This document shows, in pieces, positions 54,798 through 64,000 of a stretch of 64,000 nucleotides of DNA. The first letter of the stretch is position 1. The number at the start of each line of letters is the position of its first letter. A program made the translations under genes and the position numbers. This stretch comes from Gnomoniopsis sp. IMI 355080 (taxonomy: Eukaryota > Ascomycota > Sordariomycetes > Diaporthales > Gnomoniaceae): the NCBI GenBank assembly GCA_027946555.1, contig JAPEVC010000086.1, forward strand, positions 62,001 through 126,000. The letters run 5' to 3'. The notes beneath the pieces were generated by a model. It saw only the letters and a program-made list of their open reading frames with translations, ran no database searches and had not been told where the DNA came from.

Positions 54798-55659
54798 CAG
54801 CGTATGTGAGGTATTATTTGTTGCGTACGTTCAGGAAAAAGTCTCACTGGAGTATATGATTGGATGTTTATCAGCCCTGGAGAGTATCATGTTGGAGGAC
54901 AGTTGTATAAGATTGAGAGGGGGCAAAAAACTAGGCCGAGAGCTATCTACTTACCAGAACGAGGCGAATTGGCTATTCCTCCCGGCCAGCCAAAGGGCCT
55001 CTTTTTCGTAAGTCAGATTGCTGTGAGCATATTCAGGTACTCAACATTCCAGACAACATCGCATGAATGATGAACAATGTAGAATCCGATGGACCTTGAC
55101 CATCAAGCTGACGTGTAGCCACATTCCTGGTGAGTAGTAAGATCCCTCATACATGCGACCCTGCATCTTCTGCAAGTCTTTCTAGCCATTTCCCCTGGGT
55201 ATCTTCTTCGGGCGGACCATGAACAAGGTAGTACTGCACTCGTTCAGAGCATACAAGATCTGAGACTTGGACCTGGCGATAAGAACCTACGTAGTAGGGA
55301 AGGCGCAACGGATCTAAGCAAAGCTCATCAAGCCCATCGCCATTGAGGTTTGTGCGCACGACGTTTTGACACGGTCTAAATCAACGGACCATATGAGAAG
55401 TGGAGATTTTGTTAATCAATTCGCTCCTGCTAGCCAGTGACCATGTCAGGGCAAGTTGACTTGCCCCTCTCACTCCCAACACCCCGAGCCTTTTCTATGC
55501 CAACGTAAATGCCATTCGCCCGCCAAAGCTTTCGATTTGGTGCTATGATGCGATGAGTTCTTGGTCCGATACAAGAATATGGTACAGTAGCGTCGCTATA
55601 TAGTTATTGTTCTTTATTGTCTTTTTTTTTGTGGTTGATAGGGTATCGTGTCAGGCTGT
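54798..55659. other. Intergenic with a coding-like fragment
   Basis: Between the convergent ends of the MDR gene and HSP10. Contains the minus-strand fragment at 55147-55380 listed separately. A T10 run (about 55622-55630) lies just past the HSP10 stop. Confidence 0.4.
55147..55380 (-). pseudogene. Orphan C-terminal coding fragment, unrecognised
   Basis: A 77-codon frame without ATG contains QNVVRTNLNGDGLDELCLDP and LPYYVGSYRQVQVSDLVCSE, and ends WLERLAEDAGSHV. Composition and residue pattern look like a real acidic soluble domain rather than chance. It begins right after a TGA, and no convincing upstream exon or start is seen in the next 280 bp. It may be the last exon of a decayed gene, or a small gene whose first exon I missed. 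Confidence 0.3.
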
Positions 55660-56277
55660 TCACTCGTTGATTTTGGCCAGGATGCTGTGCTCGAATGTCA
55701 GCACTTACGTCACGCTCTTAGAAAGTCTTCACAGTCTCATTACTTACTCGCTGTCCCGGAAGAGCTGGTACTCATCCTCACCGACCTTGACGGGAGAGCC
55801 ACCGAACTATGTCCACACATGGTCAGCTTCTACCTCCGTGTCGTCCTCCTCCATGGGGGGATCCTCACCGTAGGGATCAACACGCGGTCACCAGCTTGCA
55901 CACCCATAGGCACCCGTTTACCCTCCTTATCCAGACCACCGGGGCCAACAGCCAGCACCTTGGCCTCGTTGAGCTCCTTAACGCTCGACTCGGGCAGGTA
56001 GATGCCAGAGGCGGTCTTGGCCTGGGCCTTGACACGCTGGACCAGGACGCGGTCCAAGAGAGGCACGAGGGACTTGACGGATCGGACGGAGGTAGACTAG
56101 CGCCCGTAAGAGATGTGTTAGCACAGATTGTTTTCGCTATAGCGAGAAGACCACAAAAGAAGCCATGACCCTTAGGATTGTCGGGACAATGCAAGCCTCA
56201 TATCAGGGCAATGAGCTTTGAACAGCTCGTCTTGAGGGCAGCTAGTTATGATTGCACATGCAAAGAGAACTCACCAT
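55660..56277 (-). CDS. HSP10: Mitochondrial chaperonin Hsp10 (GroES)
   Basis: The lid of the mitochondrial Hsp60 folding chamber. Four exons on minus: 56275-56277 (just the ATG), 55869-56096, 55748-55806 and 55660-55684. The protein has 104 residues: MSTSVRSVKSLVPLLDRVLV, QAKTASGIYLPESS, EAKVLAVGPGG, GDRVLIPT spliced to FGGSPVKVGEDEYQLFRDS, then DILAKINE. These are the GroES core strands and mobile loop (SGIYLPE region) in normal order, and the length is typical for fungal Hsp10. The first intron (178 nt, GTGAGT donor) follows the start codon directly; other intron lengths are 62 and 63 nt. An HSE-like TTCTAGAA lies about 135 bp upstream. Confidence 0.94.
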
Positions 56278-57052
56278 TTTGAAGGGATCTGAGTGAAACT
56301 CTGAGGAAGTGGAAAGTATAATTGACGGCAGAAACAGCTTAGATGAGCGAGAGAAAAGGATGTTTGAAGGTGTCCAAAAGTCGACGATCGACAGAATCAA
56401 ATGGAAGAGCTTCTAGAAAAAAATCATGACTAATGCGACAGGGATTAGAAGATCGGCCGCTATCGGGTCCGACCTTGGACGACACAGAGCCGGAAGTCTC
56501 CACTTCGGAATATGCTCCCTTGTACTACAAGTATTCTATGTACTATAGGTACTCAGTACCTAAGTACGCAGCAGACCAATATGAGTTATCAATGCGTTTT
56601 ACCCCAGGCTCTCTTACATTACTTGACCTTGGTAACGAGTATTTCGTAATCCTCTTTGGATAATAACTTGCAGTTACTTTCTTGAGACCTGAATCCTGAT
56701 GATACACAATTGCTGAAACTGACACCCAAGATCCAAAGGCACTCTTTTTATTCACCTGGCCATCGCGAGCCTTAATACTGTACTCGTAAATGCAATATGC
56801 GCTGTGGGTCGTCTAAAACCACCTGAGATATCAAAATGCCAATGCAAACCCTCAAGACCAACCTCAACGCCACTTCAAGCCTGCCACTTTTGTTCCTGTG
56901 GGTTCAGCGTGAGATTTCCGAGCCAGTCGCAACGAGCTATCACACTAATCGTGCTCGCCTTATGTATATGCTTTCTCTTCCTCAAATCACACCTGTCAAA
57001 CGTGCCATCCGACGTATCCGTGCACACCGCATGCCATCTCAGAGCCGTTGCC
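56278..57052. other. Intergenic, HSP10 promoter and HAL-kinase 3' side
   Basis: Contains the HSE-like site at 56411-56418 and a GGTACT/GTACC element near 56547-56560. No gene recognised. Confidence 0.4.
56411..56418. promoter_or_regulatory. Heat-shock-element-like site upstream of HSP10
   Basis: TTCTAGAA gives two inverted nGAAn units in correct spacing, with a further GAA four bases before. It lies about 135 bp upstream of the HSP10 start codon. A full three-unit HSE is not met, so this is suggestive. Confidence 0.4.
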
Positions 57053-59756
57053 TTATTTAGAAGCATTGGGTTGTGCTGGAGGCTCTAACGTGTGCTTGTG
57101 GTCTTCGGCCTTGATCACCTGCCCTTGATCAACCTGTCGGCAAATGACCGCATTGCTCACCCACGCATCCTCGAGGATTTCGCCCATCTTCGCCCTCTTC
57201 TTAGGGTCAATCTCTAGCATGCGGCCAATTATGTGACGGCTCTCCCTTGGCAACAGCCTTAGTATTCTCCACGGGCCCCTGATAACTTCCTTGGGTTTCT
57301 CCCCCGAGGCAGTCGTGGTGGTCGAGCTTGAAGCCGGTGTCTCTGGTTTCGAGCTCTCTCGCGGCTTCTCACGAGCCTTCTCTTCGTTTCGCTTCGCTTT
57401 CTTATCCTCGTCACCTGGAAAGAAATCTCTCTGCGGTGTATCGTGTAAGGCACTCGTCGACTTGTTCGGTGGAAGGACCAGTTTCTTGGGGTCGTGCCCG
57501 GGGGTTGGCTCCGACGCAAACAGCCGATATGAATTGTCTGTCATGCGCGGCACTTTCCACGGGAACCGGCGCAGGGTCATGCAGCAGTATATTATCGCCA
57601 AGGACCAGATGTCGACTGCTGTAGGATCGTACTTGCGCTCCTCGTACACCTCAGGGGCGAGATATGGATCAGATCCAACAATTCCTAATGGCGGTATTAG
57701 CAAAAAGCGTCAGACCTCTCAGTGTCGTATGCAAACTTACCCGCTGCTAGAACCAGGTTGTTCTCGAATGGGTATTTGAAGACATGGGCGCTGCCGAAGT
57801 CAATGATCTTCATGATACCATACTCGTTCACAACCACATTGTCCAGTTTCAAATCCCTGTGTGCTAAACCCATACTATGAAGGTAGGTCACACCACTCAG
57901 GATCTGCAGAAAACAACACGACACCTCCTCGCGACTCATTTTGCCCGTCATGACGATGGCGAACAAATCGTAAGGTGCGTACTCCATAACCTCAAACCAC
58001 TTGCCCTTTTCTTGAACGATGTCAAGCGTCTCAATAATGTTGCCGTGGTGAAGCGAAGACCCTATGCAGTACTCGGCCGTCAATTTCTTAACGTACTCCT
58101 TCTCTGTCTCATAAGAGTGCCGAGGTCGGAATTCCTTCACGGCAAAGACAGTGTTGTCCTCGCTGCGCTTCATCAGCCTCACAGAGCCACCTGCGCCCGA
58201 ACCAAGTACCCTGCCCAGCTTCCCATATTTCGAAGTCAAACCATGATCGTCCGCGAATGGGATCTGGGACGAGTTCATTCTTGAGGGAGGCGGGGTCTTG
58301 TAACCAGATCTGATGCTTGCTGCTGGTGAGGCAGCCCGTTTCCTGTGACCCATTTTGAAGAACCTTTTCAGGTCTGACATGGAGCTATGCCGACTATGAG
58401 TTGTGCCGCCGCTATCCTCCCTATAGAGCTCGCTGTTCTTCCCCAGAGCGCTGAGAAAAGTAGATTGGCGCTTGTCGGTGGATGGTCTTGGTAGGCTCAA
58501 GGTGGAAGAGCTCGGAGATACCGCTTTTCCCTTCTTACGGGAGAACACGAATCGAGGCTCTATGCTGCTGTTTTGGGGTTGGCGCTTGCTTGCCGAATAA
58601 GGGTCATTAGCGTCTCCAGCTGGCGTAAAAGGGCGAGTGTAGTGTGCGGAGGCGCGGTTTGGGCTAGAATCACGAGATACTGGCAGAGATCCGGGACCCA
58701 CGGTGAACATGGCCTTGCGGTGATCTGTTGCTCCCGGCAATTCGGACGTAGGTCGCTTAGGAGGCCCATCGGACGATGGTCTATGCGGCAGTACCCGGGT
58801 GGCCGGCTTCGGTGACGAGTCCTGAGTAGAATCCTGCGGTGTAATGGTATCGCTTGCCCGGCGTGGCTCCTGTGCAGGCTCGACAATCTTAGGCTCCGTT
58901 GCGCCATCTGTTCCCGCTGGCGTGAGAGGTGGAGAGTTGACTTCGGGGCCTCGCGGCCCCAGGCGAGGGGACGGTATGCTCGTGGAACTTTGGGTATGCT
59001 GGCGGCTCGGATCCCGAGAAGATTCGTCGTTGGATGGTACCTTCAAAGTGGTTATCAGCATGTGCTTGTTCACCAAGTCGCGGCCGGGCGCCTTGGTTTG
59101 CCTTCGCGAGCGTATAGCCATTCTTCAACCCGTACGAGCAGGACGGCTTGGGACTGTACACGGGATGCAACAGGAAAAATAGAAAAAAAAACCACCAATA
59201 AACAAAACTCTGTAGCGTGCAGGGGACGAAGATTCACATACTCTGGAAGCAGGCAAAGAATATGCCTCGAAGTGGTAGGTGTTCATTCTCTTCTCTTGAA
59301 GTGAATGTCCTTGAAGAGATTTGGACAAAGCATTCAAATCCTCAGGAGAGACTTGTCCAACGCGATCGTCTTTGGATGGCGGCAAGTCTGACAAGGAGTG
59401 CTGGGGGTCAATTTCTTGAACGGTTGACTTGAATCGAACGGTGGGGCCGACATTTTCCTCTGGACTCTGCGGTGCGGCAGCGTCGGGGGCGACTCCGGGG
59501 GTATCGATGGGAACTATTCAGGCTCATCAGTTTAGACAAGGCCCAATGCTTGGACAGGCGATACGAAAGGCGGCAGACTGGAGTTGACTGGAGGCTAATT
59601 GAGGATCGCATGCCACAACGCACATGTGGGGTGGTTGCCAGCGTCCGTAAATGCCGGGGGCGGAGCGAAAGCGGTTTGCTTACCGTCAGAAGACTGCGAC
59701 TGCTGATGCGAGCTGCTGGGCGACTCGCCTTGCGCCTCGGGCGAGAGCGCAGCCAT
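57053..59756 (-). CDS. HAL-type Ser/Thr protein kinase (Sat4/Hal4-Hal5-Hrk1 family)
   Basis: Yeast relatives stabilise nutrient and K+ transporters at the plasma membrane and affect salt tolerance and Pma1 (family knowledge). Four exons on minus: 59684-59756, 59242-59513, 57741-59040 and 57053-57684; introns 170, 201 and 56 nt. The 758-residue protein starts MAALSPEAQGESPSSS, followed by a conserved PTVRFKSTVQEIDPQHSL block and LQGHSLQEKR, then a long Ser/Pro-rich regulatory region. The kinase domain begins near LTSKYGKLGRVLGSGAGGSV; VAIK Lys is in FAVKEFRPRH, HRD in HRDLKLDNVVV, DFG in IDFGSAHVF, APE in YLAPEVYEERKYDP. A low-complexity insert interrupts the C-lobe before GPWRILRLLPRESRHIIGRM. 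All catalytic residues are present. Confidence 0.9.
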
Positions 59757-61983
59757 AATGAAAAGTGACTGCGGTAGGGCAGTCTGGGTATGACGGAAGG
59801 GGAGCGTTTGGGATCCAAGTATGAATCGCGTTTGCTGCGGCGAAGAGGGCAGATGTTGACGAGGGCAGATTTGGCCGAATAGTGCAGTTGACAAGATTGA
59901 CTCAATGGGCAAAGGCTGGCGCACCTGCAGGATTGGAAGAAGCCGTCGGGTTCGCAAACAAGCAAGATCCGAATATGAGCCGGGTCAGGACCAGGAACAG
60001 GAAGGCGACCCAACTGAACCTGGAAAACGACGAAAGATCGTACGCAGCAGATTGTCACTAACGTCCTTTCGCATGCCTGGTGGGGCGGTGGGATGCTGGA
60101 TGGTAGAGCGACAGCGAGGATCCTGACCGAGCCAATCAGCAGTTGTACCGTCACTTGATCTGTAAGGTTTCAGCGGAAAACCCAGGGATCAGCATTACAA
60201 GCATTCCACGCGGGAATAGGCTGACAGCACTTGTACAGGTACAATTGTCTGTGGCATCCAATGCGGCGGAGTCGGCGAGAACCAAGACCTAGACCAAGAC
60301 CGCCAGTGGCCCCCACTCGGCTTTCTCTTCTGGGATTCCCACTCTGTTTAGGTAGCACTATGTATATGATGACAGCGCAAACTAGCAAAGCATCGCGGAT
60401 AAAAGCAATAGCGAGAAGCATGAACACGCAGCGAGAGCCTCCAGGATTCGGTATACCTTGCTTTCATGTCGTCATGCGGATCAGCTGTTCGTTGTCCAGT
60501 GTTCCTGAAAACAGACTTTCTGGCCCCGACTAGGCCTTGATGATGTCGATCTTACCTACCAATGTGGGCGAATGACAACGGCAACCCCGGCCACTCGGCA
60601 CGCTACGTAGATGGAAAATCCAACTACTGTAGCTTAGGTACACGAGCTGCTAATAAAGGCGGCGTATATAGTAAAGTGTCACTCGATCAAATCTGCTATC
60701 AACACATTCAATTGCTCACCTCAGTCAGCATGGCTGTGGTTCGTGCTGTACTCATACATTGTCCGTCCTTCATCCCAGCAACGAGACCTCAGGGTCCGTC
60801 TAGAAGGTCTTATGATGTGAATCACAAGAGATAAGCTTTTAATCGCAACCTTGCTGTGTCGGTACTTTGGTACTTCTGATGAGACGCCGAGACAACGGTT
60901 CTCAAGCCTTGCCTGTCATTGAACACCAAACACTACGACTTTGCAACATCCATTTAAGCCCACGCATACAACTTAGCGAACTCTGACACTTGAGCTGCCG
61001 AGAGGCCATCAAGCTGATTGTGATACCGAGGCTGCTATCACCCTGAATCCCTCTCCTACATGATCCGCTCGCTAAGCAATAACACTGCCGAGCTATGCTT
61101 TTACTAGCTCTCGCTGACGCCGTTGACTTTGTTTGAATGCGCTCCCACTATGATAGCACAGCATATCCTTGGATATGACGACACACATCAGGCGCGAAGC
61201 GATTACTATCATAGCAACCGTCTGCTAGAACAGAACTAGATCCGTTACCTTTAGTACATTGTAGTATAGAGGTATTTATCGACTCATACATCTTGAAGTC
61301 GGCCTGAGACAGAATTTAGGTATGCATCGTGCAACACCTTGTTCTTTCCTTACCATTGACAGGTTGGCCAGGCGTCGTTCGTTGTGTGCTAGCAAATCAC
61401 ATTGCATCGTCTTCTTCCAATCTGCATCTCGGCGCAGGGCTGAGCGAAACGCTATACCTGGACAAACCTCAAGGGTGTCACCCTCGGCCCGCAGCCCGAG
61501 CCCGAGCCCCAGGGGCGGTGACAAGCATTAACTTTGAGGCTGACTGACTGACTGCGTGACTGGCCTTCTGCCAGGCCAGCCCCAGGCATTTCTGTTTTAG
61601 ATCTGACACGTCTTCGCCTGGGCTTTTCTTTCTGCAAGTAATTACCATGCAAACGAGTATGTCCGAAATAGATATCATCTGCACAATAGCTAGGTACTTA
61701 CCCAATCCAGACTGCCTTGCCACTGCGTAGTTGCTCCGAGGCATAGGTGTTGATGACAAGATACCAGTCCTGCCTTTTGTGACTTGGAGAAGCGAATTCG
61801 AGGGTTTGTGTCTGTCAAAACAGAGATCGTTGGTTCCGAGATGTTTGTACATTGTTGATACAACGTTGTCGTTGCAGTGACTGCGCTAGTTTACTAGTCT
61901 TTCCCATACCAAATAACACCCAAACCTGAACGCCAACGGGTACAATTCTGAACCGTATAGATTTGCCAACCAGAGGTCGCTCC
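59757..61983. other. 2.2-kb intergenic region
   Basis: Upstream of the HAL kinase and downstream of MRPL19. Nothing coding is recognised. A CCAAT motif is near 60130, GGTAC palindrome-like members are near 60637 and 61693, and a G-quadruplex pattern is at 61488-61510. Confidence 0.4.
61488..61510 (-). repeat. G-quadruplex pattern (GGGGCTCGGGCTC type)
   Basis: The minus strand has four G tracts of 3-4 separated by loops of 3, 3 and 4 bases, non-coding. Function unknown. Confidence 0.5.
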
Positions 61984-62574
61984 TCATGCCACGACATTGA
62001 TGCCTATCGATTTTGCCTGATAGATAATAGCCTTGCATAATCCCTCGAGAGACAGCCCGGACAAACGCAGCTCGGACTGCTTGATCTTTGCGATCTCGTA
62101 AACGTGCTTCAAGCTGACGGTTCCTGCAACATCGTGGCCTGGTTGCGTAGCGCCTTTCCTTTTTCCTTTCCTGCCCATTGGTGCCTCGGCTGCGTTAAGC
62201 AACAGCCATGAGGTATGTGGAGTTCGCACGTCGAAGTGGAATGATCGGTCGGGCCGCACGGTTACTCGGACGGGCAATGGTGTGCCTGTGTTGATGTGTG
62301 ATGTCCTTGCGTTGAACTCCTGTTCAGACAGTCAGCATACAGAGTACACGTAAAGGTCCGCAGCGCTGCATCGTGCAGGCGCTCCGAATCGATAAAGCCA
62401 GACCGCGCAGGAGGACTGGTGGTGGGTGCGCTTCGGTCGTACTTTGCAAAAGTCCATCGACTTGACACCCTTACTACCCAGAGCTGGACCAACAGGCGGA
62501 CTTGGACTGGCTTGCCCGGCTCCGACAATGAGCTTGACCATCTGGTCGACCATTGCACCCTTTGCCTTTGACAT
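61984..62574 (-). CDS. MRPL19: Mitochondrial large ribosomal subunit protein uL11m (Mrpl19)
   Basis: uL11 forms the GTPase-associated stalk base with rRNA. Two exons on minus: 62443-62574 and 61984-62319, with a 123-nt intron. The 155-residue product starts MSKAKGAMVDQMVKLIVGAG and continues GQASPSPPVGPALGSKGVKS, the highly conserved N-terminal uL11 motif. It is spliced as MDFCK then EFNARTSHINTGTPLPV, the conserved uL11 linker to the RNA-binding domain. The bacterial-type arrangement indicates the mitochondrial rather than cytosolic protein (eukaryotic cytosolic uL11 differs). No long presequence is evident. It is divergent from SVF1. Confidence 0.94.
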
Positions 62575-63052
62575 TTTGACTCCCTCTTATGCGCGTCCTA
62601 GCACGCGTCGCGTCTCGTCGGTGGAAATCGATGGGCGAGTTCGGCAAGAGCTTGAAAATCGCGATGGTGACCTGATCGTACTCGCGATCGGGCAAAATTT
62701 CATATGCGCCCCAAGAGCTTGCATTGAGAGACAGGGGACCGTCAACTTATGCGGGAATGCGCTAAGTAGCCCGCCTTACCGCCCCGGCGTGCCTGCCGAA
62801 TGAGAGCTGATGTCAGTGGTCATGGTCGGCCTGGGCCCCTCTATCCAAGGTGCTTTTCGAGTTCATGCTTTCCCCAGTTTACACGAGCATGAATTCTCAC
62901 CTTCAAGTAGTGGTTCATAGCTTCTAAACCTTCTCCTTTCGATCCTCTTTCAAGAAACATCATATCAGCAACCTTCCTGATTTTTGGTACCTGCTCCCGA
63001 CAACCATCCACCATCCGAGTCCTCCGGAACAGACCGTATCAACGACCCCAAA
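62575..63052. promoter_or_regulatory. Divergent promoter, MRPL19 / SVF1
   Basis: 478 bp between start codons. The SVF1 side is C/T-rich in its last 130 bases. No canonical TATA box is seen. Confidence 0.5.
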
Positions 63053-64000
63053 ATGTTCAAGTGGGCCCAAAAGCAGTATGCATACACTCATCCTCAGTAA
63101 TTAGCCGCCTGATAGACTGACACAACCTCATTCAAGGCTGGCCGATGTGGCTGGCACCAAAGAGCCTATTTATGGCCCCTCGGCGATCCGCTCCGTAGCT
63201 GAACAGGCGAAGGAAACTCCCTACACCGAACTCAAAAGGGACGACATGAAGTGGCACGTGTTGAACAACACAAGCGTTGAAACCTTCAGCTTCTACATTC
63301 TGGGAGACAACGGATACGCAGCGCTTGCTCAAGTCATTTATAGTAACGTGGCGTGCGTAACTACCTTTTCTTTGAACAATCCCGTCCACTGTTTCTTATT
63401 GTAGGGAAACAGTTCGCTAATCATTGATGCTTCTGCAGCGGCATCCGAACGACAGTCCAGTTCAATTCCAAGGTCTTCTACCCTGGTGCCACCAAGGCAC
63501 CGCTCTGGTGCTCTACACAACTCAAGGACGTTGACTTCAGCGACGATAAATGCAGCTTCTACGCTCAGGACTGCGCCATTGAACTCTCCGCAGATGGCGA
63601 GTCCTACACGATCAAGTCCATGAACGATTCCAAGTCCATTGTCAACCTGACTATTCGCAAGGTCGCCCCAGGCTTCGTCTGCGGCAAGGATGGCAAGACG
63701 CTATATGGCACGGACCTGTCCAAGCCTTGGGGCGCTATGCGTCACGGATTCTGGCCGCGCTGCACCGCTGAAGGCACTATCACCACCTCAGAAGGTCCCA
63801 TTGACTTCAAGGGCAAGGCTCTGTTCATCCACGCGTTGCAGGGCATGAAGCCGCACCACGCGGCCGCACGTTGGAACTATTGTGATTTCCAAGGCAAAAA
63901 TGTCAGCGCCATATTGATGGAGTACACGACCCCGCCCTCGTACGGTGCTACAGTAGTCAACGTTGGTGGTATTGCCAAGGACGGTGAAATCATTACGGCT
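63053..64000 (+). CDS. SVF1: Survival factor Svf1, 5' part (cut by window end)
   Basis: Svf1 is a lipocalin-like protein required for survival under oxidative and cold stress and implicated in ceramide transport from ER to Golgi (family knowledge). Three exons in the window: 63053-63075, 63137-63352 and 63439 to beyond 64000. The 267 residues seen start MFKWAQKQLADVAGTKEPIY; the short N-terminal helix is amphipathic, as in the membrane-binding helix of Svf1. Then come FYILGDNGYAALAQVIYSNV, spliced to AGIRTTVQFNSKVFYPG, and further on GFWPRCTAEGTI and LFIHALQGMKPHHAAARWNY, strong family signatures. The remaining ~110-130 residues should lie outside the window. No defects are seen. Confidence 0.94.

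Noticed and set aside
1..64000. CRISPR, operon or prokaryotic defence system
   Set aside because: The DNA is eukaryotic with spliceosomal introns; no regularly spaced repeats or prokaryotic gene order is present.

Overview
The window is nuclear DNA of a filamentous ascomycete (Pezizomycotina, probably a Sordariomycete; the class is an inference). Most genes carry several 50-100 nt GT-AG introns with CTAAC/CTGAC-like branch sites. Intergenic gaps are 0.2-2.7 kb and both strands carry genes. A secreted Egh16/GAS-type protein, a family known from filamentous ascomycetes, is present. No rRNA, tRNA, CRISPR array, transposon or virus-like gene was found.

Layout. 1-6.9 kb: an unrecognised coiled-coil protein, a Ynd1-type apyrase and a Hikeshi homologue. 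9.4-19.6 kb: a DUF4743/Nudix hydrolase, Rpb8, Elp4, Sen34, an Asi1/Asi3-like membrane RING ligase and exosome subunit Mtr3. 19.6-21.9 kb: a poor region with weak coding remnants. 21.9-36.5 kb: an Anp1/Mnn9/Van1 glycosyltransferase, a Gea-type ARF exchange factor, a U1A/U2B''-type protein, V-ATPase subunit D, Syf1 and a small conserved protein. 38.4-39.3 kb: the Egh16-like secreted protein. 42-49.5 kb: CCA-adding enzyme, Tti2 and Fig4. 51.8-54.8 kb: an RS-rich orphan and a zinc-less MDR oxidoreductase. 55.6-64 kb: Hsp10, a HAL-type kinase, mitochondrial uL11 and the 5' part of Svf1.

The content is mostly single-copy housekeeping genes for RNA metabolism (Rpb8, Elp4, Sen34, Mtr3, U2B'', Syf1, Cca1), Golgi/vacuole membrane traffic (Ynd1, Anp1 family, Gea, Vma8, Fig4) and proteostasis or stress (Hikeshi, Hsp10, HAL kinase, Svf1, Tti2). 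I see no operon-like or biosynthetic cluster; neighbours are linked mainly by divergent promoters (RPB8/ELP4, VMA8/SYF1, MRPL19/SVF1) and short convergent 3' ends.

I found no convincing undescribed multi-gene system. The most unusual points are gene structures (11-nt and 10-nt micro-exons in VMA8, a GC-AG intron in TTI2, an ATG-only coding exon in HSP10, several stopless 3n introns in GEA), a family of intergenic GGTACC palindromes, two orphan proteins, and a secreted protein whose predicted mature N-terminus is His-Gly. All exon boundaries were read by eye from splice signals, frame and remembered family conservation; none was checked against transcripts.
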